DNA of 64,000 nucleotides from the NCBI GenBank assembly GCA_964006375.1, contig OZ023269.1, positions 59,643,968-59,707,967 on the forward strand, written 5' to 3'. A model generated the notes under the pieces. That model had not been told where the DNA came from and did no database searches. It was given only the letters and a program-made list of their open reading frames with translations. The DNA is from Tillus elongatus (Eukaryota; Arthropoda; Insecta; Coleoptera; Cleridae). Positions 28,081-41,049 of the stretch are shown piece after piece; the stretch's first letter is position 1, and every line of letters begins with the position of its first letter. Made by a program: the position numbers and the translations under genes.

Positions 28081-28440
28081 TCTAAAGGAAGTAAGGAGCT
28101 CATACCCCGGGAAATTAAGGTGGTTAGTGGCTGTTTTGGCACTGATTTGGGTTTCGGTAGGAGTTGGGGCCTGTTAGCCTGGAGGAAATGGTGGACGGAG
28201 TTCAGGTTAGAATTTAGGCCACATATATTCAAAAAGGATATGTTAAATCTTGATGTTGGCGCCCCCTGTACACCCCTCTCCCGGAGATCCGAATGGAGGG
28301 GTATTTTGCCTCCGGAATATTTTCTACAAGGAGGATCCATCATCATTTTTGTTTATAAGGGAAACCGACTCTTACACCAGAACCGGAAACGTCCGTTGGG
28401 ACTTCACTTGATGTATGGGGTGGTACCTCCTCGGGCGTGA

Positions 28441-28841
28441 AAAATCCTTTACTAGTAGGTAAAGGAAAATTCCAGTACCACCTGCTATGGATTGGATTGG
28501 ATCAATGTCTACCCCTTTAAAAATAAGATTAATAAAGGGACTATCAATTGTCCGATAGTTATGCTTTTCGACATAGTAGGAGGATACAAAACATTATCAT
28601 TTTGCATCCATGCCTATTGTCGGTGCCGCCTTTTTAATTAGCATACTCAAAAACGTGCCTTCTCTGTGCTCTGTATAAATTTAAGAAAGTCTTTGAAAAA
28701 TGAAAATAGGAGCTGGTGCCTACCAGCTACAATGTCGGATTGATTTTACTATTGTATACTTAGTTTCTATGAATTTGCTATTAGAATTAATAGCGCAAAC
28801 TCTTAGAAATATCTACGTATCATAGCAGACCTATCAAGGAC
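28441..28841. other. Non-coding stretch between LINE A and SINE A
   Basis: No gene was recognised. A small hairpin GAGCTGGTGCCTACCAGCT lies near 28711. Confidence 0.4.
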
Positions 28842-28852
28842 GATGCATCTTT

Positions 28853-29124
28853 GTGTGCGTGTTTCGTTTTTGAACCCCTGCCTTTTTGTAAGGAGGGTAG
28901 GGATCTTTAACGTGCCCAACACCGCATGGACACGGGACCGATGGCTTTATGCCCCATCTGAAGGGCGGAACGTGCAGACATTTAACATGTTCCAATACAA
29001 TACCACAACCTCGGTTGATGTCAATGTAACATTTTTTTGCAGAAAAACTTAAAAACCCTAGGATCGTACCGGATACACTTCGGTTCATAGGCACACGTTC
29101 GTACCACTGAACCACCGCGGCTCT
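28853..29124 (-). mobile_element. tRNA-derived SINE, copy A (272 bp, 3' shortened)
   Basis: It is flanked by 11-bp direct repeats GATGCATCTTT at 28842-28852 and 29125-29135. On the minus strand the head contains an A-box-like GGTGGTTCAGTGGTACGAAC and a decayed B box (GGTACGATCC). The body is shared with SINE B at 50197-50553 (for example CACGTTAAAGATCCC). The 3' tail present in SINE B is missing here. Confidence 0.85.
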
Positions 29125-29279
29125 GATGCATCTTTAAAACGATTCTTTTTCTTCTTACTACCTGTAACCTCAAATTGTTCATGACAATATTATGAACGTA
29201 TAAAAGTTAATTATAAAACCCACTAAAACCTATGCCTCTACAATTTCCGTGTAAATGTTTCCATATTACAGATACGCAA

Positions 29280-30050
<771 letters not shown>

Positions 30051-30272
30051 CTACTTTAACATTGCTTTCAGTTCGACATGTTTCAAAATAACAAAGCTAA
30101 AAATTTCTTTCCTAAATTTAGATTTAGATAAACTCCTCAAATTTGCTGGTAATTGATTATATAACTTTGGACCCCAAAATAAAACCGATCTTTTATAAAC
30201 GCTCCTATTTACCGGTGGAATGGTCAAGTTTTCACCTATTCTACAATTTGTGCCATATGTGTGGTCCACCAC
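30051..30272 (-). pseudogene. LINE B ORF2, extreme C-terminal fragment
   Basis: It encodes a segment with NLTIPPVNRSVYKRS, FWGPKLYNQLP and KSKFRKEIFSFV, which matches the usual C-terminal tail of insect LINE reverse transcriptases. It is separated from the upstream ORF2 part (ending at 30570) by ~300 bp without an open frame, so sequence was inserted or the frame has decayed. Confidence 0.7.
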
Positions 30273-30569
30273 ATTTATTGCCCGAAAATACTCATACTCA
30301 TACTCATTTATTACTGGTCAAAATTATACATCATGCCTTACAAAGAAGCCGTGCTTGTGCTTGTATTAACATAATTTTGTCAAAATCCTCTAATAATCAA
30401 ACTGTCAAAATTTTATTTTAATGTCACTTTCTGAATTTTGATCCATCTTGCCTTTCCTTCTCTTTCTTCTTCCACAAACATTTCTATAGCCGTTACAAAT
30501 ATTTATCTTCACTCTCGCCTCACTATTTCTCTTTATTTCAACCAAACCATCTTTAAAAAAAACAATTCT

Positions 30570-31436
30570 TTAGCACAGAAATTTTGACATTTTACATGAC
30601 ATATCATAGTCATGATGATGCACATGTTTTAGTACATTTAATATAACCATTCCTCTTATATCGAGTAGTTTAATATAGTCGTTACTATAAAGAAAGTTCG
30701 CACTAGACCTAAAATCCCTATGAAGAATGACTCTCAATATACTATTTGGAGTAACTTGAAGCGCAGCTAATGCATTTTCATAGCACGCACCCCAGAAAAT
30801 AATACCATACCCCACAAAAGACTCCACGAGAGACTTGTAAACCAGTATTAGGTTTTCTGTTGTTAAAATATTTCGCAGGGTATAGAATTTGTATACAATC
30901 TTTTTCACCTTTGCATTCATATATGCTGCATGTTCTTGCCATTTTAAAGTATTGTCTACCAGCATACCAAGATATTTGACACTGTGAGACTCAGTTAGTT
31001 TACAGCAATCATCATGTATACTAATTGATAGACTGGAGGATGGTCTTCCGGCTGCTGTCGGTGAGAAAGCCACATATGATGTTTTTGTTAGGTTCAACGC
31101 TAGTAGGTTACTGTCTAGTACCTCTTTCACATGATTGATTGTTGTCTCCGCTCTTTTAAACAGTTTTTCCCATTGATTTCCCACAAACACCAGAACGGTA
31201 TCATCTGTATAAGCAATAGGTATACAGTCCAAAGTAAGGTATTCAATTATATCATTTACGTAAATAGAAAACAATACTGGACCCAATATACTTCCCTGTG
31301 GTACACCACACGTAACCACTCGTCCCTCAATCACACAGTCACCCACTCTCACACGCTGGATTCTCTCATGAAGGTAGCTACCAAAAAGTGACAACGTATG
31401 TCCTCTTATCCCAATCAACTCTAGTTTAGCCAACAA
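30570..31436 (-). pseudogene. LINE B ORF2, RT second half (288 codons)
   Basis: It holds TCGVPQGSILGPVLFSIYVND, then the catalytic motif as YTDDT (the usual Ala of YADD is Thr), KCLTSY-like SYVAFSP, and KYLGMLVDNTLKWQEH and the thumb. It is joined to 31421-32221 by a one-base deletion in an A run (31461-31466), just before the KAFD motif. Confidence 0.87.
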
Positions 31437-32221
31437 CTTTTTATGACAAACTGTATCGAAAGCTTTTTTAGGTCCAAAAACACAGCTAGAGCTTTCATAT
31501 TGCTATTAAAGCTTCCGAGAACAGTATTTGTCAATTCATACAATGCATCTTGAGTGGATAGTCCTCGTCTAAAACCAAATTGTCTTTTGGACAACATGCT
31601 ATGTTTATCCAAATATTCATTTAATCTGATATTTAATAGTTTTTCAAAAATTTTTGAAAATACACTAAGTAGACTAATAGGTCTGTAGTTTGAAACGTTT
31701 TTATGATCACCTGACTTATAAACTGGAAGCACTATAGACTCTTTTAATTGCAATGGAATAATAGCTGTCTGAAATATTGTGTTCATTAAATGAGTCAAAG
31801 GTTTAGCCAAAAACAGATGACAATTTTTTATCGTGTTGGCCGAAATACCATCGCTTCCAGCGGCAGCGCCTGACCTCAGCGAAGAGATTATGCCGATAAC
31901 TTCGTTCTCCGTCACAGAATGCAAGAAAAAGGAATCTCCATATTGCTTGTTTGCTCTAGTTTCTACATTTCGTCTTTTAATTTTCTGAGATATACCTTTT
32001 CCCACTTCAACAAAATAATTGTTAAATTCCAATGCAATATCCCTCGCCGAAGTCAAAACACCCCCTTTTTCTGTTATTATTGTTGTAACTACATTAGAAC
32101 GTTTATTACTGTTTGTGATTTCATTAATAGTTTTCCAAATATTGCCGTAATTTCCCTTGTGTGACGTAATCAAGTTTTTATAATAGTCATTACGTGTCAC
32201 TCTTATTAGTTTTGTAAGCAT
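31421..32221 (-). pseudogene. LINE B ORF2, RT first half (266 codons)
   Basis: It contains AAAGSDGISANTIKN, ESIVLPVYKSGD, NYRPISLLSVFSKIFEKLL, RQFGFRRGLSTQDAL and ALAVFLDLKK, after which the frame is lost. It continues the endonuclease part after a frameshift near 32262. Confidence 0.87.
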
Positions 32222-32253
32222 ATTTCTGTAGTGTTTAAATGCTACCTCCGACT

Positions 32254-33345
32254 CTACGGTTTTTCCCTATTCCATTTCTGCTTTAAGGCGTCTCTATGTT
32301 TCATGGGTGTTATAATCCCGGCAGTTATCCAAGGTTTTATTCTTCTGTTATTTGACTTAACTTGTATGCTGTATGTAGAGCTATCTATATGCTTATTTAG
32401 GATATCAGCAAAATTATCAAAAATCAATTGTGCATCTGACTCAGAAAACACAGATTGCCAGGTTTCATTTCTCAGCCTCTCATGCAAGTTATGAAAATCT
32501 ATCCTCATTAGCACCCTAGGTCTTGCCATAGTTTTTTCAGTGGAACCAATAAGACCAAAGTTTAATAAAATAGCATTATGGCCTGTAATATGCGAATGAA
32601 GGTTAGCAAACTGCAACTCAAAAACTTTATTCTTGTTACGAATAGTTGGATTTATTCTAACAAATATGTGATCAATACATGTTTCGGCAGTATAAGTTAT
32701 TCGTATCGGAGAGCGAATATAAGGCATAAAACCATATCTATATAAAGTGCCCATGTAATGTGAAGACATCGGATCTTTGTCACAATTTTTTTCCGAGATG
32801 TCAATATTTACATCTCCTTCAAATATATTAACATCCCCTGCAATACCAGCACGTAGATACGAGTCCAGTTCATCGACAAATAACGCTACGTTTGTGGCGG
32901 GTGACCTATAAGCACAAACAATATTGACTGAGATGGAGTCTATATCCATAGAGACCTTCATTAATCGCACATATGTAATATCTGTAACTATCATATCTAA
33001 CACTACTATGTCATCTCTCACAAAAACTACCACTCCGTCATTTTGGTTATATGATGCCTCATTATAATAACCTGTAAAACCCTGTATAGCAAAATTATCT
33101 ATACTATCTAGTTGCCAAGTTTCGGTTAAAACAATTGCTATGATTCCCCCACCCATCAATCCCTCCAACATTATCATAAATTCATCATAATTTTTTCTTA
33201 AACTTCTTATGTTAAGGCTAACAATACTATACTTTAATTTACTTATTTTTATCAACTTAATGTAGTCATCTGTGTTATAGCACTGTCGTTCTTCCACATT
33301 ACAATAATTATCTAACAAATTAGTTAATTCTGCCACATCTCCCAT
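32254..33345 (-). pseudogene. LINE B ORF2, AP-endonuclease part (363 codons)
   Basis: The ATG at 33345 opens the ORF. Endonuclease motifs are SIVSLNIRSL, VLTETW and GDVNIDIS; the C-terminal SDH motif is degenerate (TGHNAILL). The linker ending in KHRDALKQKWNR leads to the RT. The frame is lost by a one-base change near 32262. Confidence 0.85.
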
Positions 33346-33899
33346 CCCGCGAAGTTACGAAACTGCACCAAACTACACCAAACCTCAGGTATATTATAGG
33401 ATATCAATACAGAAAGTTTACCCCTAATAGCTAGTTCGCAGGGCAATCCATCAAAATAAACAGGTATAAATTTAAATTAACGCACCTATATACAAATATT
33501 AAATCTCTTATCTAAATAATTAAACGATAATAAATACGGTGAAATTTATCTTTCAAAATAACTTTAAAAGTTTTACTGACAAGCTAAACAATTCCTTCTT
33601 ACTAATTGCAAGATATCCAAAATAGCTCTACCGTATCAATCCAATTTAAATCTCAAACTTTATTGGACAATTTTTACGTTAATTTCTCCACTACCACAAT
33701 GCAATCCGAAAACAGTATACCTATGTACAAAATAAAATATAACGATTATGTAGATTGAACAAAAAACACAAACAAAATTTAATGCACTTATAAAGCACGT
33801 AAAAAAACTAACAGACTAACAATTATATAGTTACCAATACTAGATGTAAATATTAAAAAAACAACATTATTGATAGTCTCTTCCTCCTACCTTATTATT
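33346..33899 (-). other. Spacer between LINE B ORF1 and ORF2
   Basis: The ~550 bp are AT-rich with no open frame. Confidence 0.5.
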
Positions 33900-34556
33900 C
33901 TAAGCCTGTAACTCACTTGAATCTTTTATCCCGATTCTTACTCCATCTTTTCTTGTGTAAATACTTCCCCTCCAAACCCATACTTTGCTTCTCCCATATT
34001 TTTGCTTTGCACGGTTTAACAAATCTAACCTTCTCTTGGTTAGTTCTTCCACAATATAAACATTGGAGTGTTTCAAAAGTTTTCTTTTACTCAGTACCTG
34101 ATTTACTATTTCATCACTTTTGAACTTTACAACCAAAGGACTGTCATTTCCATTTTTTTGGTTCAGTCTCAGTTTGTAGGAAACATCAACAACTTCGCCT
34201 CCAAAATCCAGACCCATCTTTTCTTTTAAAAACTGGCTTACCGTATCAGAAGTGCTGCTGTCATTTTGTACTTCCAATCCATGCATTCTTAGAATGTTTC
34301 TATTATTGACTTTTTGTTCTAGGTCATCTACCTTCTGCTTTAATATTTCATTCTCTTTATCGAGAGTATCTATTTTCAATTTCATCGTTCTAAAATTAGA
34401 AAACATTTCTTCAACTTTCTGTTCAAGTTTCGTTGTCACTGCCTCCAGTATTTTTTCTGTTATTTTCTCAAATATGCTTATATCTTCCAAACACTTTGTA
34501 AATTCAACTTTTACAAAACTTCTTAACTCAGATTCTTGAGATCTTGACAATACCAT
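33900..34556 (-). CDS. LINE B ORF1 protein (218 aa), coiled coil plus RRM-like
   Basis: RNA-binding ORF1 protein of a non-LTR element, expected to coat LINE RNA in the cytoplasm. Residues ~35-85 are a Leu/Glu/Lys-rich coiled coil (IDTLDKENEILKQKVDDLEQK). Residues ~86-165 look like the L1-type RRM (NILRMHGL, VVDVSYKL, SPLVVKFKSDE), followed by a basic C-terminal domain (RRLDLLNRAKQKYG). The frame is open from the ATG at 34556 to the stop at 33900-33902. It is the only LINE ORF here without an evident lesion. Confidence 0.85.
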   Translation of the reverse strand: MVLSRSQESELRSFVKVEFTKCLEDISIFEKITEKILEAVTTKLEQKVEEMFSNFRTMKLKIDTLDKENEILKQKVDDLEQKVNNRNILRMHGLEVQNDSSTSDTVSQFLKEKMGLDFGGEVVDVSYKLRLNQKNGNDSPLVVKFKSDEIVNQVLSKRKLLKHSNVYIVEELTKRRLDLLNRAKQKYGRSKVWVWRGSIYTRKDGVRIGIKDSSELQA

Positions 34557-34806
34557 TTTGTTGCTTTGGGAGAGCTGTAATTTTCAACCTAGTGTAGACG
34601 ACAAATAATTTTTTGGTAAAACAATTGATTACTGCGCAACCACTTATTGTTCTAATTCAAAACTTTACAACTTTGAAATGGCCACTTTTCTGCATCCGTT
34701 CATACCAATTTCCATATAATTTTTAAGCAAAATCACAACAAAAACGTACTTATAAACTGGAAGAGATATCACATCGACCTACTCTACGCGGTTCATTTCA
34801 ATAATT

Positions 34807-34950
<144 letters not shown>

Positions 34951-35179
34951 GGTAATTGGATCATACAAACTTTTTTGGAATTAAGGTATATCGACGTGTC
35001 CAGCTCTTCGTCTGCTTCAAACTTATTTAACAGCATTTTAAAGCAAGTTAAATACTTACTTACTACCCCTAAATGGGGGTGTATCCTAGTCAACTTCTTA
35101 TGGCCAGTTTTTTTACTAACAATTGTTATGTATGTATTTTGACTGCAGTGAGGTACATACTTTCGACGGTAGTTGCAAT

Positions 35180-38100
35180 AAACTCAAATATGTCAACAGT
35201 AAGTACCCCTAAATGGAGGTATTTTTCAGGTAAGTGTTGGTAGCGAGCTGGTAGTTACCAGCAGTGAATCTGTGTAAATTCATAGCTTGGTCGCATTCAT
35301 ACTTTTTCTGGTCGCACTAAAAAAATGAAAAAACTTCAAGAGTAAACTACCCTTAAATGTGAATATTTTTTTGTGAAACTTTGCTACCGGAAAGGCAGTT
35401 ACCAGCAGTGATTATGTGTAAATTTATAGCTTGGTCGCATTCATAGTTTTTCTGGTCGCACTAAAAAACGAAAAAACCTCAAGAGTAAACTACCCTTAAA
35501 TATGAATATTTTTTTTGTGAAACTTTGGTAGCAAAAAGACTCTTACCGGCAGTGATTCTGTGTAAATTTATAGCTTGGTCGCATTTACACTTTCTCTGGT
35601 CGCACTTAAAAATGAAAAAACCTCAAGGGTAAACTACCCTTAAATGTGAATATTTTTGTGTGAAACTTTGGTTGCGGAAAGACAGTTACCAGCAGTGATT
35701 GTGTGTAAAATGATAGCTTGGTCGCATTTATACTTTCTCTGGTCGCACTAAAAAATGAAAACACCTCAAGAGTAAACTACCCTTAAATATGAATATTTTT
35801 TTGTGAAGCTTTGGAAGCCAAAAGACAGTTGCCAGCAGTGATTCTGTGTAAATTTATAGCTTGGTCGCATTTACACTTTCTCTGGTCGCACTAAAAAACG
35901 AAAAAACCTCAAGAGTAAACTACCCTTAAATATGAATATTTTTTTGTGAAATTTTGGTAGCGGAAAGACACTTACCAGCAGTGATTGTGTGTAAATTTAT
36001 AGCTTGGTCACATTTATACTTTCTCTGGTCGCACGAAAAAACCTCAAGAGGAAACTACCCTTAAATGTGAATATTTTTTTGTGAAGCTTTGGAAGCAAAA
36101 CGACAGTTGCCAGTAGTGATTCTGTGTAAATTTATAGCTTGGTCGCATTTATACTTTCTCTGGTCGCACTAAAAAACGAAAAAACCTCAAGAGTAAACTA
36201 CCCTTAAATATGAATATTTTTGTGTGAAACTTTGGTAGCAAAAAGACTGTTACCGGCAGTGATTATGTGTAAATTTATAGCTTGGTCGCATTTACACTTT
36301 CTCTGGTCACACTAAAAAACGAAAAAACCTCAAGAGTAAACTACCCTTAAATATGAATATTTTTGTAAAACCTTGGTAGCGGAAAGACAGTTGCCAGCAG
36401 TGATTCTGTGTAAATTTATAGCTTGGTCGCATTTATACTTTCTCTGGTCGCACTAAAAAACGTAAAAACCTTAAGAGTAAACTACCCTTAAATATAAATA
36501 TTTTTTTGTGAAACTTTGGTAGCAAAAAGACTGTTACCGGCAGTGATTATGTGTAAATTTATAGCTTGGTCGCATTTACACTTTCTCTGGTCACACTAAA
36601 AAACGAAAAAACCTCAAGAGTAAACTACCCTTAAATATGAATATTTTTTTGTGAAACTTTGGTAGCAGAAATACAGTTACCAGCAGCGATTGTGTGTACA
36701 TTTATAGCTTGGTCGCGTTAATAGTTTCTCTGGTCGCACTAAAAAACGAAAAAACCTCGAGTAAACTACCCTTAAATATGAATATTTTTTTGTGAAACTT
36801 TGGTAGCCGAAATACAGTTGCCAGCAGTGATTCTGTGTAAATTTATAGCTTGGTCGCATTTATACTTTCTCTGGTCGCACTAAAAAACGAAAAAACCTCA
36901 AGAGTAAACTACCCTTAAATATGAATATTTTTTTGTGAAAGTTTGGTAGCGGAAAGACAGTTACCAGCAGTGATTGTGTGTAAATTTATAGCTTGGTCGC
37001 ATTCATACTTTCTCTGGTCGCACTAAAAAACGAAAAAACCTCAAAAGTAAATAAACTACCCTTAAATATAAATATTTTTTTGTGAAGCTTTGGTAGCGGA
37101 AAGACAGTTGCCAGCAGTGATTCTGTGTAAATTTACAGCTTGGTCGCATTTATACTTTCTCTGGTCGCACTAAAAAACGAAAAAACCTCAAGAGTAAACT
37201 ACCCTTAAATATGAATATTTTTGTGTGAAACTTTAGTAGCGGAAAGACAGTTACCAGCAGTGACTGTGTGTAAATTTATAGGTTGGTCGCATTTATACTT
37301 TCTCTGGTCGCACTTAAAAATGAAAAAACCTCAAGAGTAAACTACCCTTAAATGTGAATATTTTTTTGTGAAGCTTTGGAAGCAAAAAGACAGTTGCCAG
37401 CAGTGATTCTGTGTAAATTTATAGCTTGGTCGCATTTACACTTTCTCTGGTCGCACTAAAAAACGAAAAAACCTCAAGAGTAAACTACCCTTAAATATGA
37501 ATATTTTTTTGTGAAACTTTGGTAGCAGAAATACAGTTACCAGCAGCGATTGTGTGTAAATTTATAGCTTGGTCGCATTAATAGTTTCTCTGGTCGCACT
37601 AAAAAACGAAAAAACCTTTAGAGTAAACTACCCTTAAATATGAATATTTTTTTGTGAAACTGTGGTAGCAAAAATACTGTTACCGGCAGTGATTCTGTGT
37701 AAATTTATAGCTTGGTCACATTAATAGTTTCTCTGGTCGCACTAAAAAACGAAAAAACCTCAGGAGTAAACTACCCTTAAATATGAATATTTTTTTGTGA
37801 AACTTTGGTAGCGGAAAGACAGTTGCCAGCAGTGATTCTGTGTAAATTTATAGCTTGGTCGCATTTATACTTTCTCTGGTCGCACTAAAAAACGTAAAAA
37901 CCTTAAGAGTAAACTACCCTTAAATATAAATATTTTTTTGTGAAACTTTGGTAGCAAAAAGACTGTTACCGGCAGTGATTATGTGTAAATTTATAGCTTG
38001 GTCGCATTTACACTTTCTCTGGTCACACTAAAAAACGAAAAAACCTCAAGAGTAAACTACCCTTAAATATGAATATTTTTTTGTGAAACTTTGGTAGCAG

Positions 38101-39830
38101 AAATACAGTTACCAGCAGCGATTGTGTGTACATTTATAGCTTGGTCGCGTTAATAGTTTCTCTGGTCGCACTAAAAAACGAAAAAACCTCAAGAGTAAAC
38201 TACCCTTAAATATGAATATTTTTTTGTGAAACTTTGGTAGCGGAAATACAGTTGCCAGCAGTGATTCTGTGTAAATTTATAGCTTGGTCGCATTTATACT
38301 TTCTCTGGTCGCACTAAAAAACGAAAAAACCTCAAGAGTAAACTACCCTTAAATATGAATATTTTTTTGTGAAACTTTGGTAGCGGAAAGACTGTTACCA
38401 GCAGTGATTGTGTGTAAATTTATAGCTTGGTCGCATTCATACTTTCTCTGGTCGCACTAAAAAACGAAAAAACCTCAAAAGTAAATAAACTACCCTTAAA
38501 TATAAATATTTTTTTGTGTAGCTTTGGTAGCGGAAAGACAGTTGCCAGCAGTGATTCTGCGTAAATTTACAGCTTGGTCGCATTTATACTTTCTCTGGTC
38601 GCACTAAAAAACGAAAAAAACCTCAAGAGTAAACTACCCTTAAATATGAATATTTTTGTGTGAAACTTTAGTAGCGGAAAGACAGTTACCAGCAGTGACT
38701 GTGTGTAAATTTATAGGTTGGTCGCATTTATACTTTCTCTGGTCGCACTTAAAAATGAAAAAACCTCAAGAGTAAACTACCCTTAAATGTGAATATTTTT
38801 TTGTGAAGCTTTGGAAGCAAAAAGACAGTTGCCAGCAGTGATTCTGTGTAAATTTATAGCTTGGTCGCATTTACACTTTCTCTGGTCGCACTAAAAAACG
38901 AAAAAACCTCAAGAGTAAACTACCCTTAAATATGAATATTTTTTTTGTGAAACTTTGGTAGCAGAAATACAGTTACCAGCAGCGATTCTGTGTAAATTTA
39001 TAGCTTGGTCACATTAATAGTTTCTCTGGTCGCACTAAAAAACGAAAAAACCTCAGGAGTAAACTACCCTTAAATATGAATATTTTTTTGTGAAACTTTG
39101 GTAGCGGAAAGACAGTTACCAGCAGTGATTCTATATAAATTTATAGCTTGGTCGCATTCATACATTCTCTGGTCGCACTAAAAAACGAAAAAACCTCAAG
39201 AGTAAACTACCCTTAAATATGAATATTTTTTTGTGAAACTTTGGTAGCGGAAATACAGTTGCCAGCAGTGATTCTGTGTAAATTTATAGCTTGGTCGCAT
39301 TTATACTTTCTCTGGTTGCACTGAAAAACGAAAAAACCTCAAGAGTAAACTACCCTTAAATATGAATATTTTGTTGTGAAACTTTGGTAGCAGAAATACA
39401 GTTACCAGCAGTGATTGTGTGTAAATTTATAGCTTGGTCGCATTCATACTTTCTCTGGTCGCAATAAAAAACGAAAAAACCTCAAAAGTAAACTACCCTT
39501 AAATATGAATATTTTTTTGTAAAACTTTGGTAGCAAAAAGACAGTTAGCAGCAGTGACTGTGTGTAAATTTATAGCTTGGTCGCATTCATACTTTCTCTG
39601 GTCGCACTAAAAAACGAAAAAACCTCAAGAGTAAACTACCCTTAAATATAAATATTTTTTTGTGAAACTTTGGTACCGGAAAGATAGTCGCCAGCAGTGA
39701 TTCTGTGTAAATTTATAGCTTGGTCGCATTTATACTTTCTCTGGTCGCACTAAAAAACGAAAAAACCTCAAGAGTAAACTACCCTTAAATATGAATATTT
39801 TTTTGTGAAACTTTAGTAGCAGAAAGACAT
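35180..39830 (-). repeat. ~143-bp tandem repeat array, right arm (~33 units)
   Basis: It has the same unit as 20640-25320 in reverse orientation (AGAGTAAACTACCCTTAAAT, GCTTGGTCGCATT, TCTCTGGTCGCAC). Marked variants recur 1432-1434 bp apart: CGTAAAAACCTTAAGAG at 36461 and 37893; TCAAAAGTAAATAAACTACC at 37041 and 38475. This is a 10-unit higher-order repeat or a recent segmental duplication of about 36.1-37.5 to 37.5-39.0 kb. Confidence 0.95.
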
Positions 39831-39964
39831 CAACATTAGGATACAAAATATGAAATATCAAAGAAATCCTTAAAGATTAAAGCCTCGGTCGGCAACATTT
39901 ATTTTGGTCAGCAAATTACATCGTCCCGCTTATAAATGATCTAGGCTTAAATTTATCATGGAAA

Positions 39965-40187
39965 TTGCCTCGTGTGTTACTTCAGCCACTTAATTTCATC
40001 CAATGGAATTCTACTGAAGGTATTAATGGAGTGCCAGATAAGTCAGGCCAGCGAGATTCCAGAGAAAGTATGTATGAAGTGCCATCAAGAAAATCTGTTC
40101 GCGTGATACTTCAGCGACATAATTCCATACAAGGGGGTTCCAGAGAAAGTCGTAATGTGGTCCCGTTTATGAATTTTTCAGACTCCG
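39965..40187 (+). CDS. Candidate first exon of the zinc-finger/recombinase-like gene
   Basis: An open frame with degenerate internal repeats (ACTTCAGC-ACATAATT-like units at 39979 and 40105) ends at donor CCG|GTAAGT (40188). It leaves phase 1, exactly what exon 2 needs (G + AC). There is no good upstream ATG in frame; an internal ATG lies at 40070. It starts 40 bases beyond the end of the foldback-like element, so it may be exonised transposon DNA. The true first exon could be elsewhere. Confidence 0.4.
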
Positions 40188-40318
40188 GTAAGTTTTGTAG
40201 GTAATCTATTGTTATTTATTTGATGATACTGCACATGGGAGTATGAGAGGCACACTTATAGATTTATACACTTATAGAGAAATGGACTGCTGATAGATGA
40301 AGTTTTATTTTTGTTAAT

Positions 40319-41005
40319 TCTGCATATTAGGGGCCAACGAAGTTTCCACACTTTTTTCAAAAACATGTTTAAACTACCCCAGTATGCACAGGCAAGAAGA
40401 AAAATGTTGTTGAAGCAACGCCCCAAAAATTACGGGACCCGGGGTGAACAGGGGTGCTGGGGAGAAGGAAATAAAGAAGGAACATTGACAAAAACAGCTT
40501 AATTGGACTTCTTTAAGCAGCCTTCTTCACATTTTGCATCAACATCTTCTTTTAATATTCTTTCCCTCCTGCATGCCTATTTGCTCCAGGTCCCCTAGCT
40601 TGTTTAAGGGGTTGAAGGGACAACATTTTTCTTGTCATTTATGCACAAAACACTACCAAGCAGACTTGACCTGATCTGACATGACCTGACCTCACTCACT
40701 TGCCCTGACCTGACCTGACCTGACCTCACTCACTTGCCCTGACCTGACCTGACCTGAAAATGACAACTGAAGGAAGCACAGAAAACATGAATCTTACAAA
40801 TAAAAAATAAAAATGTGTTAGTGTACACTTACTGTAGGTGACAAGCGACGAACTAAGAATGTCAATTAATTGGCAACAACAAATTCCCACAATGAAAACA
40901 ACAATTTCCAACAACAAAAATAGTATCAAGGTGCATATAAGGTGGTAAACCTCATCTATATTGGCTGTCGATTTACCTAAAAATAGTTGGCCCCTAATAT
41001 GCAGT
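40319..41005. mobile_element. MITE with 19-bp perfect terminal inverted repeats in intron 1
   Basis: CTGCATATTAGGGGCCAAC (40319-40337) is the exact reverse complement of 40987-41005. The 687 bp between have no transposase. TGCA palindromes at both ends could be a 4-bp target duplication, but that cannot be told apart from the inverted repeat. A (CCTGA)n patch lies inside. Confidence 0.75.
40665..40760. repeat. Short (CCTGA)n minisatellite
   Basis: Runs of CCTGA are interrupted by two copies of CCTCACTCACTTGC. The complementary pentamer TCAGG is known as the telomere repeat of some beetles, but the patch is short and internal. Confidence 0.7.
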
Positions 41006-41049
41006 ATGACCTTATTTTATTTTTAATTTCTTTCTTTTGTTCCTATTAG

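Larger units (their letters stand above)
25330..28440 (-). mobile_element. Non-LTR retrotransposon (LINE A), CR1/jockey-like, damaged
   Basis: On the minus strand the order is an AP endonuclease, a reverse transcriptase, a C-terminal domain, and a 3' end with an A run (25343-25352) that abuts the repeat array. Coding is broken by a frameshift near 28160-28175, a stop at 27427-27429 and a frameshift near 26030. No ORF1 is seen, so the copy is also 5' truncated. The clade call (CR1/L2/jockey group) is from general motif order only. Confidence 0.88.
30051..34620 (-). mobile_element. Non-LTR retrotransposon (LINE B), nearly full length, damaged
   Basis: On the minus strand the order is ORF1 (34556-33900), a ~550-bp gap, then ORF2 endonuclease (33345-32254), RT (32221-31421 and 31436-30570) and a tail fragment (30272-30051). 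Lesions are a frameshift near 32262, a one-base loss in an A run near 31461-31466, and a break at 30570. Its 5' side abuts the (TA)n at 34812-34948. Confidence 0.88.

Noticed and set aside
28075..28440. 121-codon + strand ORF opposite the LINE A endonuclease
   Set aside because: It lies antisense to recognised endonuclease motifs and has no own similarity.
40665..40760. True telomere sequence
   Set aside because: Too short, interrupted and inside a MITE within an intron.
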